This document shows, piece by piece, positions 54,136 to 62,782 of a stretch of DNA of 64,000 nt. Source of the stretch: Endozoicomonas euniceicola (GTDB lineage Bacteria; Pseudomonadota; Gammaproteobacteria; Pseudomonadales; Endozoicomonadaceae). The notes under the pieces were generated by a model. The model was not told the origin of the DNA. It saw nothing but the letters and a program-made list of their open reading frames with translations, and searched no databases. The first letter of the stretch is position 1, and every line of letters starts with the position of its first letter. Location: NCBI RefSeq assembly GCF_025562755.1, contig NZ_CP103300.1, positions 1,563,501 through 1,627,500 of the forward strand. Reading direction: 5' to 3'. The translations under genes and the position numbers were made by a program.

Positions 54136-54233
54136 TTTAATGAGTTGCCTGTAGCAAGCATCAGGCAGAGGAACTCTGGCGATGGCAATAATAAATATAC
54201 GTCTCAGGATATATACCAGGATATAGCCCCCCT

Positions 54234-54842
54234 TCAGAGAGATGACACCACAGAAAAAATATCCCACTCCTTGAAGCGCTTAGGATCTTCTTTAATTAAA
54301 AACTGCCGCATGTGCTGTTTAAAGCTGGAAACATTTGAGTACTGGTATAAACCCTCGGTCGGGTTAAACATCTGCAAGACCCTGCCTTCACACCTCATGC
54401 CGATCATATGGCCGTCAGCACAAGGGAAAGAAAAGCAAAATAATGAATAACCGGGCTTGCTTAATGCCCAGGAAACAAGTTGTTCGGGGGGGTAAAAACC
54501 TGCCCCTTTCAACCAGTCACAGGGTTTAAGGTTCTGGCTAAAAAGTAGAGAAATGACTAATTCCACTGGGCTTAACACATTACTACCGGGAATAGTCCTC
54601 TTCCCATAAGCTCCCTGTATGATGGCCATCCAGTGCTGGGAGCCCAGCTCAGTTTCCCTGAGAATTCCCCTTCCACGGGAGGCTATGCTTTTTTTCAACC
54701 ACGTTAAAACCATACCTGTACATATGCCCACATTGCTCAGCTTGGAAATGGCTATCATGCGGGTATTTTCTCCAATTTTTGTCCGGCGCCAGGTGACAGA
54801 TGTTGAATGAATATTTTTCATGGTGAACACTTTATATATCAT
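54234..54842 (-). CDS. YopT-like (peptidase C58-type) protein
   Basis: A 202-residue protein with the layout of YopT/AvrPphB-type cysteine proteases, effectors injected into host cells. A cysteine lies at the start of a helix (GIC41TGMVLTWLKK), a histidine in CADGH145MIGMR, and the third position in MFN160PTEGLYQYSN, where family members have FDPN. The aspartate is replaced by asparagine here, so activity may be altered or lost. ATG at 54821 (MKNIHSTS) is an alternative start. The family call rests on pattern only. It lies beside rodA, at the right edge of the accessory region. Confidence 0.6.
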   Translation of the reverse strand: MIYKVFTMKNIHSTSVTWRRTKIGENTRMIAISKLSNVGICTGMVLTWLKKSIASRGRGILRETELGSQHWMAIIQGAYGKRTIPGSNVLSPVELVISLLFSQNLKPCDWLKGAGFYPPEQLVSWALSKPGYSLFCFSFPCADGHMIGMRCEGRVLQMFNPTEGLYQYSNVSSFKQHMRQFLIKEDPKRFKEWDIFSVVSSL

Positions 54843-54880
54843 CGCATCTTACCTTTTGACTCACTGATAAGGATAAAAAA

Positions 54881-56029
54881 TCAGCGCATTCGATGATGGA
54901 ACGTCTTGTGAGTATGCACCGACATCAATATGCCAAAACCGGCCATCAGTGTTACCAGAGAAGTACCGCCGCGGCTGACCATGGGTAAAGGTACGCCAAC
55001 CACGGGCAGCAGGCCACTGACCATGCCGATGTTAACAAAGATGTAAACAAAGAACGTCAGCGTAATACTACCCGCCAGCAACCGGCCAAACAGCGTTTGT
55101 GCTTTCAGGGTAATAAACAACCCCCGCCCAATAACCAGTGCATAGATCGCCAACAGCATAAGGCATCCAACCAGCCCCATCTCTTCAGCCAGTACCGCAA
55201 TAATAAAGTCGGTATGGCTTTCCGGCAGAAAGTCCAGATGCGACTGGGTTCCCTGCAGCCAGCCCTTACCATAGAGGCCACCGGAGCCAATGGCGATTTT
55301 GGACTGAATAATATTCCAGCCAGCGCCCCAGGGGTCACTTTCCGGATTCAGGAAGGTCAGTACCCGCTGTTTCTGGTAATCGCGCATCAGGAACTGCCAG
55401 AACACAAACACGGCAGGAATCGCCAGCATAATGGCAGAAAATATCAGCCGCTTGCGTAACCCCGCCAGCAGCAACACAAATGCTCCTGATGACCCGATCA
55501 ACAGCGAGGTTCCCAGGTCGGGCTGCTTGGCAATCAGGACAACAGGCACTCCGATGATGGTCAGAGTAATCGCAATGTCCCTGAAAGAAGGCGGCAATGG
55601 TCGGTTAGCCAGATAGGCAGCCACCACAATCGGCATGATCAGCTTGATAATTTCAGACGGCTGGAACCGAATAAAAGGCAACTGAATCCAACGCTGTGCC
55701 CCTTTTGACTGGATACCCATAAATAACACCGCCAGCAAGAGCACAACACCACCCGCATACATCCAGGGCGAAAAGCGCATCAGCATTCTCGGAGAGAACT
55801 GGGCAATCAGCCCCATACCGACAAAGCCAACCAGCATATAGAGCGCCTGCCGGATCACTATATCCAGATCCTTGCCGCTGGCACTGTAGAGAATCAACAG
55901 CCCGGCACAACAAAGTATCAGCAGCAGCCCGACCAGAAGAAAATCAATATGGAGTTTCTCTGACCAGCCCCTGGTCTGGGCGAAGCCATGGTCGTCATTC
56001 AGCTGTCGTACAAAATCCTGTTCAGCCAT
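54881..56029 (-). CDS. rodA: peptidoglycan glycosyltransferase RodA
   Basis: SEDS-family glycan polymerase of the elongasome, working with PBP2. The 382-residue product has ten membrane segments. Typical parts are LLILYSASGKDLD, RWIQLPFIRFQPSEIIKL, ESHTDFIIAVLAEEMGLVG with the catalytic-loop aspartate, and VGVPLPMVSRGGTSLV. Its ATG overlaps the mrdA stop (TGATG), so the pair is translationally coupled. Confidence 0.97.
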   Translation of the reverse strand: MAEQDFVRQLNDDHGFAQTRGWSEKLHIDFLLVGLLLILCCAGLLILYSASGKDLDIVIRQALYMLVGFVGMGLIAQFSPRMLMRFSPWMYAGGVVLLLAVLFMGIQSKGAQRWIQLPFIRFQPSEIIKLIMPIVVAAYLANRPLPPSFRDIAITLTIIGVPVVLIAKQPDLGTSLLIGSSGAFVLLLAGLRKRLIFSAIMLAIPAVFVFWQFLMRDYQKQRVLTFLNPESDPWGAGWNIIQSKIAIGSGGLYGKGWLQGTQSHLDFLPESHTDFIIAVLAEEMGLVGCLMLLAIYALVIGRGLFITLKAQTLFGRLLAGSITLTFFVYIFVNIGMVSGLLPVVGVPLPMVSRGGTSLVTLMAGFGILMSVHTHKTFHHRMR

Positions 56030-57903
56030 CAGTTTGTCACCTTCGCTTTCAGAGCCTCATCCACTGACAGCCCGTGGGTCAGAGATGGATTCAGTCTGGG
56101 TAACAGATAATGATCCATAATGGTCTTGGCCACATTTGTCGCACCTTTGTCGTTTTCCACAATGACTGAAATAGCAATCTGAGGGTCTTCAACCGGTGCA
56201 AACGCGACAAACAGGCTGTGATCCCGTTCGAACTCTTTCAGGCGTTCAGCATCGTACTCTTCCCCTTGCGGGATACTCACTACCTGTGCCGTTCCTGTCT
56301 TACCTGCGATGCGGTATTTGAGGTTACGACCAATTCGCCAGTGAGCCGTTCCCCGGGGATTTTTGATCACATCTTCCATGGCGTCAATAACCAGGTTCCA
56401 GTCCTCATCCCTGGCATCCACATCATGCCCCCACTCAGGGCTCTGGATATCAGGTATATCTTCCTTAACCAGTCGTGGCTGCACATGCTTGCCCCGGTTC
56501 GCCAGAATGGTTGTGAACTCAGCCAGTTGCAGAGGTGTCGCCAGATTGTAGCCCTGTCCAATAATGGCGATAACCGTTTCGCCCGGATACCAGGGCTGCC
56601 CATAAACACCTCGCTTCCATTCACGGGATGGCAGAAGCCCCGGACGTTCTTCGCCGATATCAATGCCGGTGCGCCGCCCCAGGCCAAACTGGCTGAGAAA
56701 ATCATGCATCCGGTCTACCCCCAGTTTTCCAGCCTGATTGTAGAAAAAGGTATCGTTAGAGCGATAAATGGCCTTGGATAAATTCACCCAGCCGTCACCT
56801 CGCCGGTTCCAGTTACGGAAACGATGCTCACTGCCCGGCAGCTGAAACCAGCCCTTGTCGTATATACGGGTATTTTTGTCCACCACGTCATTTGCCAGCA
56901 GAGCGAGACCTATAACGGGTTTAATGGTTGATGCCGGCGGGTACTCACCCAGCGTCGCACGGTTATACAACGGTCGTTCAATGTTTTTATTCAGGCCATT
57001 GAAAGTCTCATAATCAATGCCTGTGACAAACAGGTTCGGATCAAACGATGGATTACTGACCATGGCTAAAACCCCACCGGTCTTGGGGTCCATAGCGACA
57101 ATAGCGCCACGCCGCCCATCCAGGGCTTCAATCGCAACTTTCTGCAACTCCGTATCCAGGTACAGTTCAAGATCTTTGCCTGGTTCCGAGGGAACCTGAT
57201 TTAAAATCCTCAGTACCCGTCCACGAGCATTGGTTTCGACTTCCTGATAGCCGGGCTTACCCAGCAACATGGATTCGTAATACTTCTCCAGACCAATTTT
57301 GCCGGTCACGTAAGTACCGCTGTAAAGAGCCGGTTCGAGGGTTTTCAGTTCCCGGTCATTTATCCGTCCAACGTAGCCTACTGAGTGGGAAAAAATACTG
57401 CCTTCCGGATAGTACCGAACCAGATCAGCATCAATTTCAACACCCGGCAACCGGAACTGGTTGACCGCTATTGTGGCGATCTGTTCATCGTCCAGGTTAA
57501 ATTTCAGGGGAATGGGTTCATAGGGACGGCGACGTCTTACCCGTTGATCAAAGCGGCGTCGTTCATTGTCAGTAACCGGTACTAATGTTGATATGTTTTC
57601 GATCAGTTGATCAAGGTCGCCTGCCCGTTCACGAACAATGGTCAAACTGCGGCTGGAACGATTCATCGCCAGCAGCTTGCCATGGGTGTCATAAATCAGA
57701 CCGCGAACCGGGGGGATGGTTTGTAGCAGAACCCGGTTTTCTTCAGACTGCGTCGACATTTCATCGTAACGCAGCACCTGAAGGTAAAATAGCCGGGCTA
57801 TCAGCACAAACACCAAAACAATCATAAAGAACAACGCCAGCCAGACTCGGGTGCCGACAATCCGTTGCTCCGCTTTATGATCCTTTAAGGTATTCGCTGG
57901 CAT
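56029..57903 (-). CDS. mrdA: penicillin-binding protein 2
   Basis: Class B transpeptidase that cross-links peptidoglycan during rod elongation with RodA. The 624-residue protein has one N-terminal membrane anchor (about 19-42), a pedestal domain, and the transpeptidase domain with S325-T-I-K328, S382-N-D384 and a KTGTAQ box in RIAGKTGTAQ. It follows rlmH after a 75-bp gap. Confidence 0.97.
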   Translation of the reverse strand: MPANTLKDHKAEQRIVGTRVWLALFFMIVLVFVLIARLFYLQVLRYDEMSTQSEENRVLLQTIPPVRGLIYDTHGKLLAMNRSSRSLTIVRERAGDLDQLIENISTLVPVTDNERRRFDQRVRRRRPYEPIPLKFNLDDEQIATIAVNQFRLPGVEIDADLVRYYPEGSIFSHSVGYVGRINDRELKTLEPALYSGTYVTGKIGLEKYYESMLLGKPGYQEVETNARGRVLRILNQVPSEPGKDLELYLDTELQKVAIEALDGRRGAIVAMDPKTGGVLAMVSNPSFDPNLFVTGIDYETFNGLNKNIERPLYNRATLGEYPPASTIKPVIGLALLANDVVDKNTRIYDKGWFQLPGSEHRFRNWNRRGDGWVNLSKAIYRSNDTFFYNQAGKLGVDRMHDFLSQFGLGRRTGIDIGEERPGLLPSREWKRGVYGQPWYPGETVIAIIGQGYNLATPLQLAEFTTILANRGKHVQPRLVKEDIPDIQSPEWGHDVDARDEDWNLVIDAMEDVIKNPRGTAHWRIGRNLKYRIAGKTGTAQVVSIPQGEEYDAERLKEFERDHSLFVAFAPVEDPQIAISVIVENDKGATNVAKTIMDHYLLPRLNPSLTHGLSVDEALKAKVTN

Positions 57904-57978
57904 TACTCGTTTCCGTGAAGTTCTTTCCCTGCAAGAGAGAAACAGTGCTTCCGCTCCAGGAGCCAGAAAAGCTTCTGG

Positions 57979-58446
57979 CTATTTATGATAAGGATGATTT
58001 TTTAAGATACTCCAGGCTCGATACACCTGTTCCGCCACGATCACCCGAACCATTGGGTGGGGCAGCGTCAAGGGCGATAAAGACCAGCGCAGATCGGCCC
58101 GTGCCATACAGCTGGGGTGCAGGCCTTCCGGACCGCCTACCAGCAGGCTGACATTGCGACCAGAGTGCATCCAGTCGCCCATTTTGTCGGCGAGCTGCTC
58201 AGTGCTCCAGGCCTTGCCTTTAATCTCCATGGTCACCACCCGGTCGCCTTGCCCGACGGCAGCCAGCATCTGGTTGGCTTCTTTTTCCTGCAGACGGTTA
58301 ACGTCTGCGCCTTTGCTGCGGCGGTTGAGAGGAATCTCAACCAGTTCCAGCTTCAGGTCTGCCCCCAGGCGGCGGCTATATTCGGTATAACCTTCTTCCA
58401 CCCAGCCCGGCATTTTCGACCCAACCGTAATCAGCCTGATACGCAT
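57979..58446 (-). CDS. rlmH: 23S rRNA pseudouridine(1915) N3-methyltransferase
   Basis: SPOUT methyltransferase acting on helix 69 of the ribosome. The 155-residue product has the SAM-binding knot [13 protein letters not shown] and the C-terminal [20 protein letters not shown]. It overlaps the rsfS stop by one base, so the two are coupled. Confidence 0.97.
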   Translation of the reverse strand: MRIRLITVGSKMPGWVEEGYTEYSRRLGADLKLELVEIPLNRRSKGADVNRLQEKEANQMLAAVGQGDRVVTMEIKGKAWSTEQLADKMGDWMHSGRNVSLLVGGPEGLHPSCMARADLRWSLSPLTLPHPMVRVIVAEQVYRAWSILKNHPYHK

Positions 58447-58802
58447 CAGGCTTCAGCGGCTTCCGCTGCCTGCTCGACACGCCCGGTTTCCCACAGACGC
58501 TCCAGATCGTAGAACGCGCGGGTAGCAGGGAGCATGACGTGTACGACTACATCACCCAGGTCAACCAGAACCCATTCTGCTTTGTCCTGACCTTCCATGC
58601 CCAGGGGGCGAACACCGTTTTCCTTGCACTTTTGCACAACATTGTCGGCCACAGATTTCACGTGACGGTTAGACGTACCACAGGCGATAATCATGTAGTC
58701 GGTTACGTCCGTCATTTCAGATACATCCAGACATGTCAGGTCATTGCCTTTCATTTCCTCAATGGCTTCGATAACCAGCTGCTTTAATTGATCAGATTGC
58801 AT
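58446..58802 (-). CDS. rsfS: ribosomal silencing factor RsfS
   Basis: Binds ribosomal protein uL14 and blocks subunit joining when nutrients are scarce. The 118-residue product has [30 protein letters not shown], and [15 protein letters not shown], all typical. In most relatives nadD lies directly upstream; here a terminator and proA do. Confidence 0.97.
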   Translation of the reverse strand: MQSDQLKQLVIEAIEEMKGNDLTCLDVSEMTDVTDYMIIACGTSNRHVKSVADNVVQKCKENGVRPLGMEGQDKAEWVLVDLGDVVVHVMLPATRAFYDLERLWETGRVEQAAEAAEA

Positions 58803-58831
58803 AAACGCTTTAAGGACCTGTCTCTTTCAAA

Positions 58832-58871
58832 AAAATAGAAAGCCTGTCAGGTATTCCTGATAACAGGCTTT
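58832..58871 (-). terminator. terminator downstream of proA
   Basis: On the minus strand AAAGCCTGT (58871-58863) pairs with ACAGGCTTT (58847-58839), with an inner CAGG/CCTG extension, followed by a T-rich tail (58837-58830). It separates proA from rsfS. Confidence 0.85.
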
Positions 58872-58916
58872 TCACATGATGGCATAATGTCGTGTCAAGA
58901 GTCAGTCTGCAATCCG

Positions 58917-60179
58917 TTATTTCCGGATATGACCGTCCCCGAACACTACGTATTTTTGCGAAGTCAGTCCTTGCAGGCCGACAGGGCCACGGGCATGAAT
59001 TTTGTCGGTAGAAACGCCGATTTCAGCACCCAGGCCGTACTCAAACCCGTCCGCAAAGCGGGTTGAGGCATTGACCATCACCGAGCTGGAGTCGACTTCG
59101 CGCAGGAAGCGGCGACTACGGGTGTAATCTTCGGTCACAATGGCATCGGTATGGTGCGAACCATAGTGATTGATATGCGCGATAGCTTCATCCATATCCG
59201 CCACTACCCTGATCGACAACACCGGGCCAAGGTATTCCGTCACCCAGTCTTCCTCTGTGGCGGCCACAGCGTCAGGCAGTATACGACAGACCTCGGAACA
59301 GCCCCGAAGTTCCACGCCAATTTCACGGTACTGCGTTGCCAGTTCAGGCAGCAGTCTGTCAGCGACGGCCTGGTTTACCAGCAGGGTCTCCATGGCATTG
59401 CAGACACCATAGCGGTGTGTTTTGGCGTTGATGGCGATATTCACCGCTTTGGAGACATCCGCTTTGTCATCCAGATAAACGTGGCAGATGCCATCCAGAT
59501 GCTTGATCACAGGGACTCTGGCGTCTTTGCTGATGCGTTCAATCAGCCCTTTGCCGCCACGGGGAACAATAACATCCACATACTCAGGCATGGCAATCAG
59601 GGTACCAACGGCAGCACGGTCCGTGGTTTCCACCACCTGCACAACCGCTTCCGGCAACCCCGCTTTTGTCAGCCCTTTCTGAACACAGGCAGCAATAGCC
59701 TGGTTGGAGGCAATCGCCTCACTGCCACCACGGAGAATTACGGCATTACCGGACTTGAGGCACAGGCTGGCGGCTTCAATCGTGACATTCGGGCGAGACT
59801 CGTAGATGATGCCAATCACACCCAGCGGTACACGCATCTGCCCCACCTGAATACCACTGGGGAGGTATTTCATGTCGTCGATGGTGCCCACCGGGTCTGG
59901 CAGGGCTGCAACCTGTTCCAGGTTTTCCACCATAATATCAATGCGGGCATCGGTCAGTTCCAGACGATCCAGCAAGGCACTGTCCAAACCCCGTTTGCGG
60001 CCGTTTTCAAGATCAGTGGCATTGGCTTTTCGCAAAGCTTCCCGCGCGGCCTTCAGCTCGTCAGCAATGATCAGCAATGCCTTATTCTTATCACTGGTTT
60101 CTGCCTTTGCCATCAAGGCACTGGCTTCCCGGGCCTTGCGCCCAAGACCGTGCATGTATTCAGTTACCTGTTCTGTCAC
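58917..60179 (-). CDS. proA: gamma-glutamyl phosphate reductase
   Basis: NADPH enzyme that makes glutamate semialdehyde in proline synthesis. The 420-residue product has the catalytic C260 in [13 protein letters not shown], preceded by [11 protein letters not shown] and [11 protein letters not shown]. It is followed by a terminator. In Pseudomonas nadD lies between rsfS and proA; it is missing here. Confidence 0.98.
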   Translation of the reverse strand: MTEQVTEYMHGLGRKAREASALMAKAETSDKNKALLIIADELKAAREALRKANATDLENGRKRGLDSALLDRLELTDARIDIMVENLEQVAALPDPVGTIDDMKYLPSGIQVGQMRVPLGVIGIIYESRPNVTIEAASLCLKSGNAVILRGGSEAIASNQAIAACVQKGLTKAGLPEAVVQVVETTDRAAVGTLIAMPEYVDVIVPRGGKGLIERISKDARVPVIKHLDGICHVYLDDKADVSKAVNIAINAKTHRYGVCNAMETLLVNQAVADRLLPELATQYREIGVELRGCSEVCRILPDAVAATEEDWVTEYLGPVLSIRVVADMDEAIAHINHYGSHHTDAIVTEDYTRSRRFLREVDSSSVMVNASTRFADGFEYGLGAEIGVSTDKIHARGPVGLQGLTSQKYVVFGDGHIRK

Positions 60180-60354
60180 CGTTGCATCCCTCCTGAAACG
60201 CTTAGCCTGACACTTTGCCTGATTCTTTGATTAACAAGCATCAGCTGCCGGGTCATTTTGACTGTCCATTATACCCGATAAAACACAGCGTATCGGATTG
60301 AAATTATGCGGTTGTTACCGATAAATTTATTACATAATAAAGCGGACTTCGGCT

Positions 60355-62697
60355 ATGACTCCCGACCCATCCAGCTCAGCTTCAAGACCGTCGACACAAA
60401 AGGTCGATTTGAATAATGAGCCTCTGTCCGACGCTGCCGCTACAGGTGATGACTTATCAGAAGCCCGACCATCAGATCAAGTGGTCGAGGGAACCAGTAT
60501 TCACCACCGGTCTGTTGAAAAGTCAGAGTCCGGTACTGCTCAGGGCACCACAACAAAAACCCCAGACAAAGACGCTTTAAGAAAGCAATTGACAGAAATA
60601 CTGAATCAATATTCAGATCAGTCTCCTGCTCCCGGTGAATCACCGGAAGCCTATCAACTCAGGCAAGAACAAATAAACCCATACCGAACAGAAGCGTTTT
60701 TAAAGAAGTTACTCAGTGAGTCTGTCGACATTCAGAGCAGCGACTATTTTTCCCAAGCCCCGGAGTCGATTCGATGCAGCATCCTGCTCTCTGAAGCAAT
60801 GACCCGAAAACGGTTAAATGACCATGAAGGCCTCAGCGATGTTATCGAACGTTTATTAGAACAGTATCCGGAACCATTACCGGATATCATTGAACTGCTA
60901 TCCCTTTGCCGGGGGTATACTTTCACTCCGGAGAAACCCGAACTTGAAGCCGCATCAAACTACTTTTACGATCTGGCAGCTAAACATCGTTTCCCTCCGG
61001 CGTTATGGTTGATTGTTCGTGAATCCGTTAAACCGAATGCCCGGCTGTTTTCACCTGGATTAATTCCCGAACTACTCGAAACTCAAACAAGCAGGCTCAG
61101 AGATATTTCTTTTATTCTCGGAACCTTTGCACTTCAGCCTGACGAAGCGGATGTCATCTATCGCTCAGTAAACGATAAAAATACAACGCCATACCATCAG
61201 GCACTCTGGCTGCTCTCTGTTCACCTGAGAGCTTTAAGCAATGCACCCTGGCCCGGAAAAAAGGATGGTTTTTCCACCGACCTGCAAGGCAAAATGAAAT
61301 TTACATTTATCGTCGCAGGCGGTGTAGCCAGTGTAAGCAGTGAAACTACCCACAGTCATTTGGCAACCGACATTTCTGAAAACGGTCAACAGCTGATCGA
61401 TGCGTTGAAACCCCTGAGTCTTTCCAGACGACGTTCAGCCTTGCGTGAATGGACAGGATACGATCAGCTGCATGATGCCGAAATGAACCCTGAATTAAGC
61501 GATTACCAGCGTTCATTGGTTGGTTTATCGCTTGCCTGGAGCATCAAGCATGAATATATCACCTGTTCTGGAACTGCCTTGAAATGTGCAAAAAAAATGT
61601 CTGACGTCGCTGGCCGGGGTGTCTTTAGCCTGCTGTATATGGATGCGGCTAAAATTTATGCCGCTTTTGGCCACTATTCTGAAGCTATCGCCTGCCTCGA
61701 CAAACTACTGTTTAAACCTTTGCCAGAATCCCAAAAAGATACAGTGATCAACCTTCGTGAGGCCTACCAGTCAAACCTGGATAAAAGCCTTGAGGAAGCG
61801 TCTGAGGCAACACCGGGTAACAAGCCTGATAATGATTGGCTTAAAGGGCTGGTTCCGGATACAGGAACAGGAACAGGAACAGGAATAGGAAAAACAAAAG
61901 GAAAAGCTGGAAAAAAAGGAGCACAAAAAAAACAATCCCGAAAAAAAAGTCACTCAAAAAGCATGCCTCGCAAATCGCCAGATCAAACCTCCGGGCTTCA
62001 GGCCAGTCCTTTCGACAGCGGCAGTAAAAGCAGCGTATGGCCGGACGAAACTTTAGCAACTCCAACCCCTCCACCTTCTGGAAATAAAGCCGTTGCAGCA
62101 ACCTCTAAAGTTCCCAAAGGTGAATTTACTCCCCCCGCAAAAAACTGGCTACCTGACAGAAACCCTGCCGTTTACCGGTTTATCACCAAACTAAATCACC
62201 ACCGGCATCAGGAAAACCTTAAACAGGCTGCTGCCTTCATCAGTCAAAGCATGCAACAAAACAAGGGAAAACCGCTCTTTGGCCGGATCTGCGAAGAGTC
62301 CGCCTGGTTTTATATTCACCAGATGGATTCCGGACTGAATACAACGTTTACGCTTGACGGAGACAGTGCCAGCAGCAGTAAAGAACTGGGAAAGCTTGCC
62401 GGTAACTGGCTGAACCAGACCGAAGCCTCTTATTTTCAAACCATGAAGGGTTGCGACAATAGCCCGGAGAAACTTGAGTTACTGATCAACCAGGTCTATC
62501 AGAACCACCCGGACTGGTTTGCTGATCCGGAATACGCCAAGCGCCTCGTGGGGCTTTGTTCTTCCCGTGGACACCTCTGTTCCAACCTGGCCCAACAGGG
62601 CATCAATATTCGCTTAAATCGAGAGAAATACCGGGCGTTCTACCACTTGAAGAGCTCTGTTGAGCAATTGCACCTGGCTGCCCAGACTTCACAGTGA
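60355..62697 (+). CDS. large helical hypothetical protein with basic linker
   Basis: A 780-residue protein with no signal peptide and no recognised family. Residues 1-75 are polar and probably disordered. Residues 80-480 are helical with TPR/Sel1-like pairs (AKIYAAFGHYSEAIACLDKLL). A linker at about 500-545 has a Thr-Gly repeat, from a 6-bp DNA repeat at 61861-61890, followed by a strongly basic stretch (KTKGKAGKKGAQKKQSRKK) that could be a nuclear or nucleic-acid targeting signal. A second helical domain follows from about 600. The next gene on the strand starts 85 bp later and may be related in role. Confidence 0.72.
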   Translation: MTPDPSSSASRPSTQKVDLNNEPLSDAAATGDDLSEARPSDQVVEGTSIHHRSVEKSESGTAQGTTTKTPDKDALRKQLTEILNQYSDQSPAPGESPEAYQLRQEQINPYRTEAFLKKLLSESVDIQSSDYFSQAPESIRCSILLSEAMTRKRLNDHEGLSDVIERLLEQYPEPLPDIIELLSLCRGYTFTPEKPELEAASNYFYDLAAKHRFPPALWLIVRESVKPNARLFSPGLIPELLETQTSRLRDISFILGTFALQPDEADVIYRSVNDKNTTPYHQALWLLSVHLRALSNAPWPGKKDGFSTDLQGKMKFTFIVAGGVASVSSETTHSHLATDISENGQQLIDALKPLSLSRRRSALREWTGYDQLHDAEMNPELSDYQRSLVGLSLAWSIKHEYITCSGTALKCAKKMSDVAGRGVFSLLYMDAAKIYAAFGHYSEAIACLDKLLFKPLPESQKDTVINLREAYQSNLDKSLEEASEATPGNKPDNDWLKGLVPDTGTGTGTGIGKTKGKAGKKGAQKKQSRKKSHSKSMPRKSPDQTSGLQASPFDSGSKSSVWPDETLATPTPPPSGNKAVAATSKVPKGEFTPPAKNWLPDRNPAVYRFITKLNHHRHQENLKQAAAFISQSMQQNKGKPLFGRICEESAWFYIHQMDSGLNTTFTLDGDSASSSKELGKLAGNWLNQTEASYFQTMKGCDNSPEKLELLINQVYQNHPDWFADPEYAKRLVGLCSSRGHLCSNLAQQGINIRLNREKYRAFYHLKSSVEQLHLAAQTSQ
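61861..61890 (+). repeat. hexamer tandem repeat inside large hypothetical gene
   Basis: Four exact copies of ACAGGA (61861-61884) plus one variant, in frame, coding for a Thr-Gly tract. Copy-number change would keep the frame. Confidence 0.85.
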
Positions 62698-62782
62698 GTT
62701 GACCAGCTATCCCACAAACACTTTGAACTAAACCAGACTGCTGCCATCTAAGAGAGGAATTAATTAACTGACAGACACACGG

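Noticed and set aside
59151..60230. 359-codon plus-strand open frame
   Set aside because: Antisense to proA; composition is that of a shadow frame with no domain.
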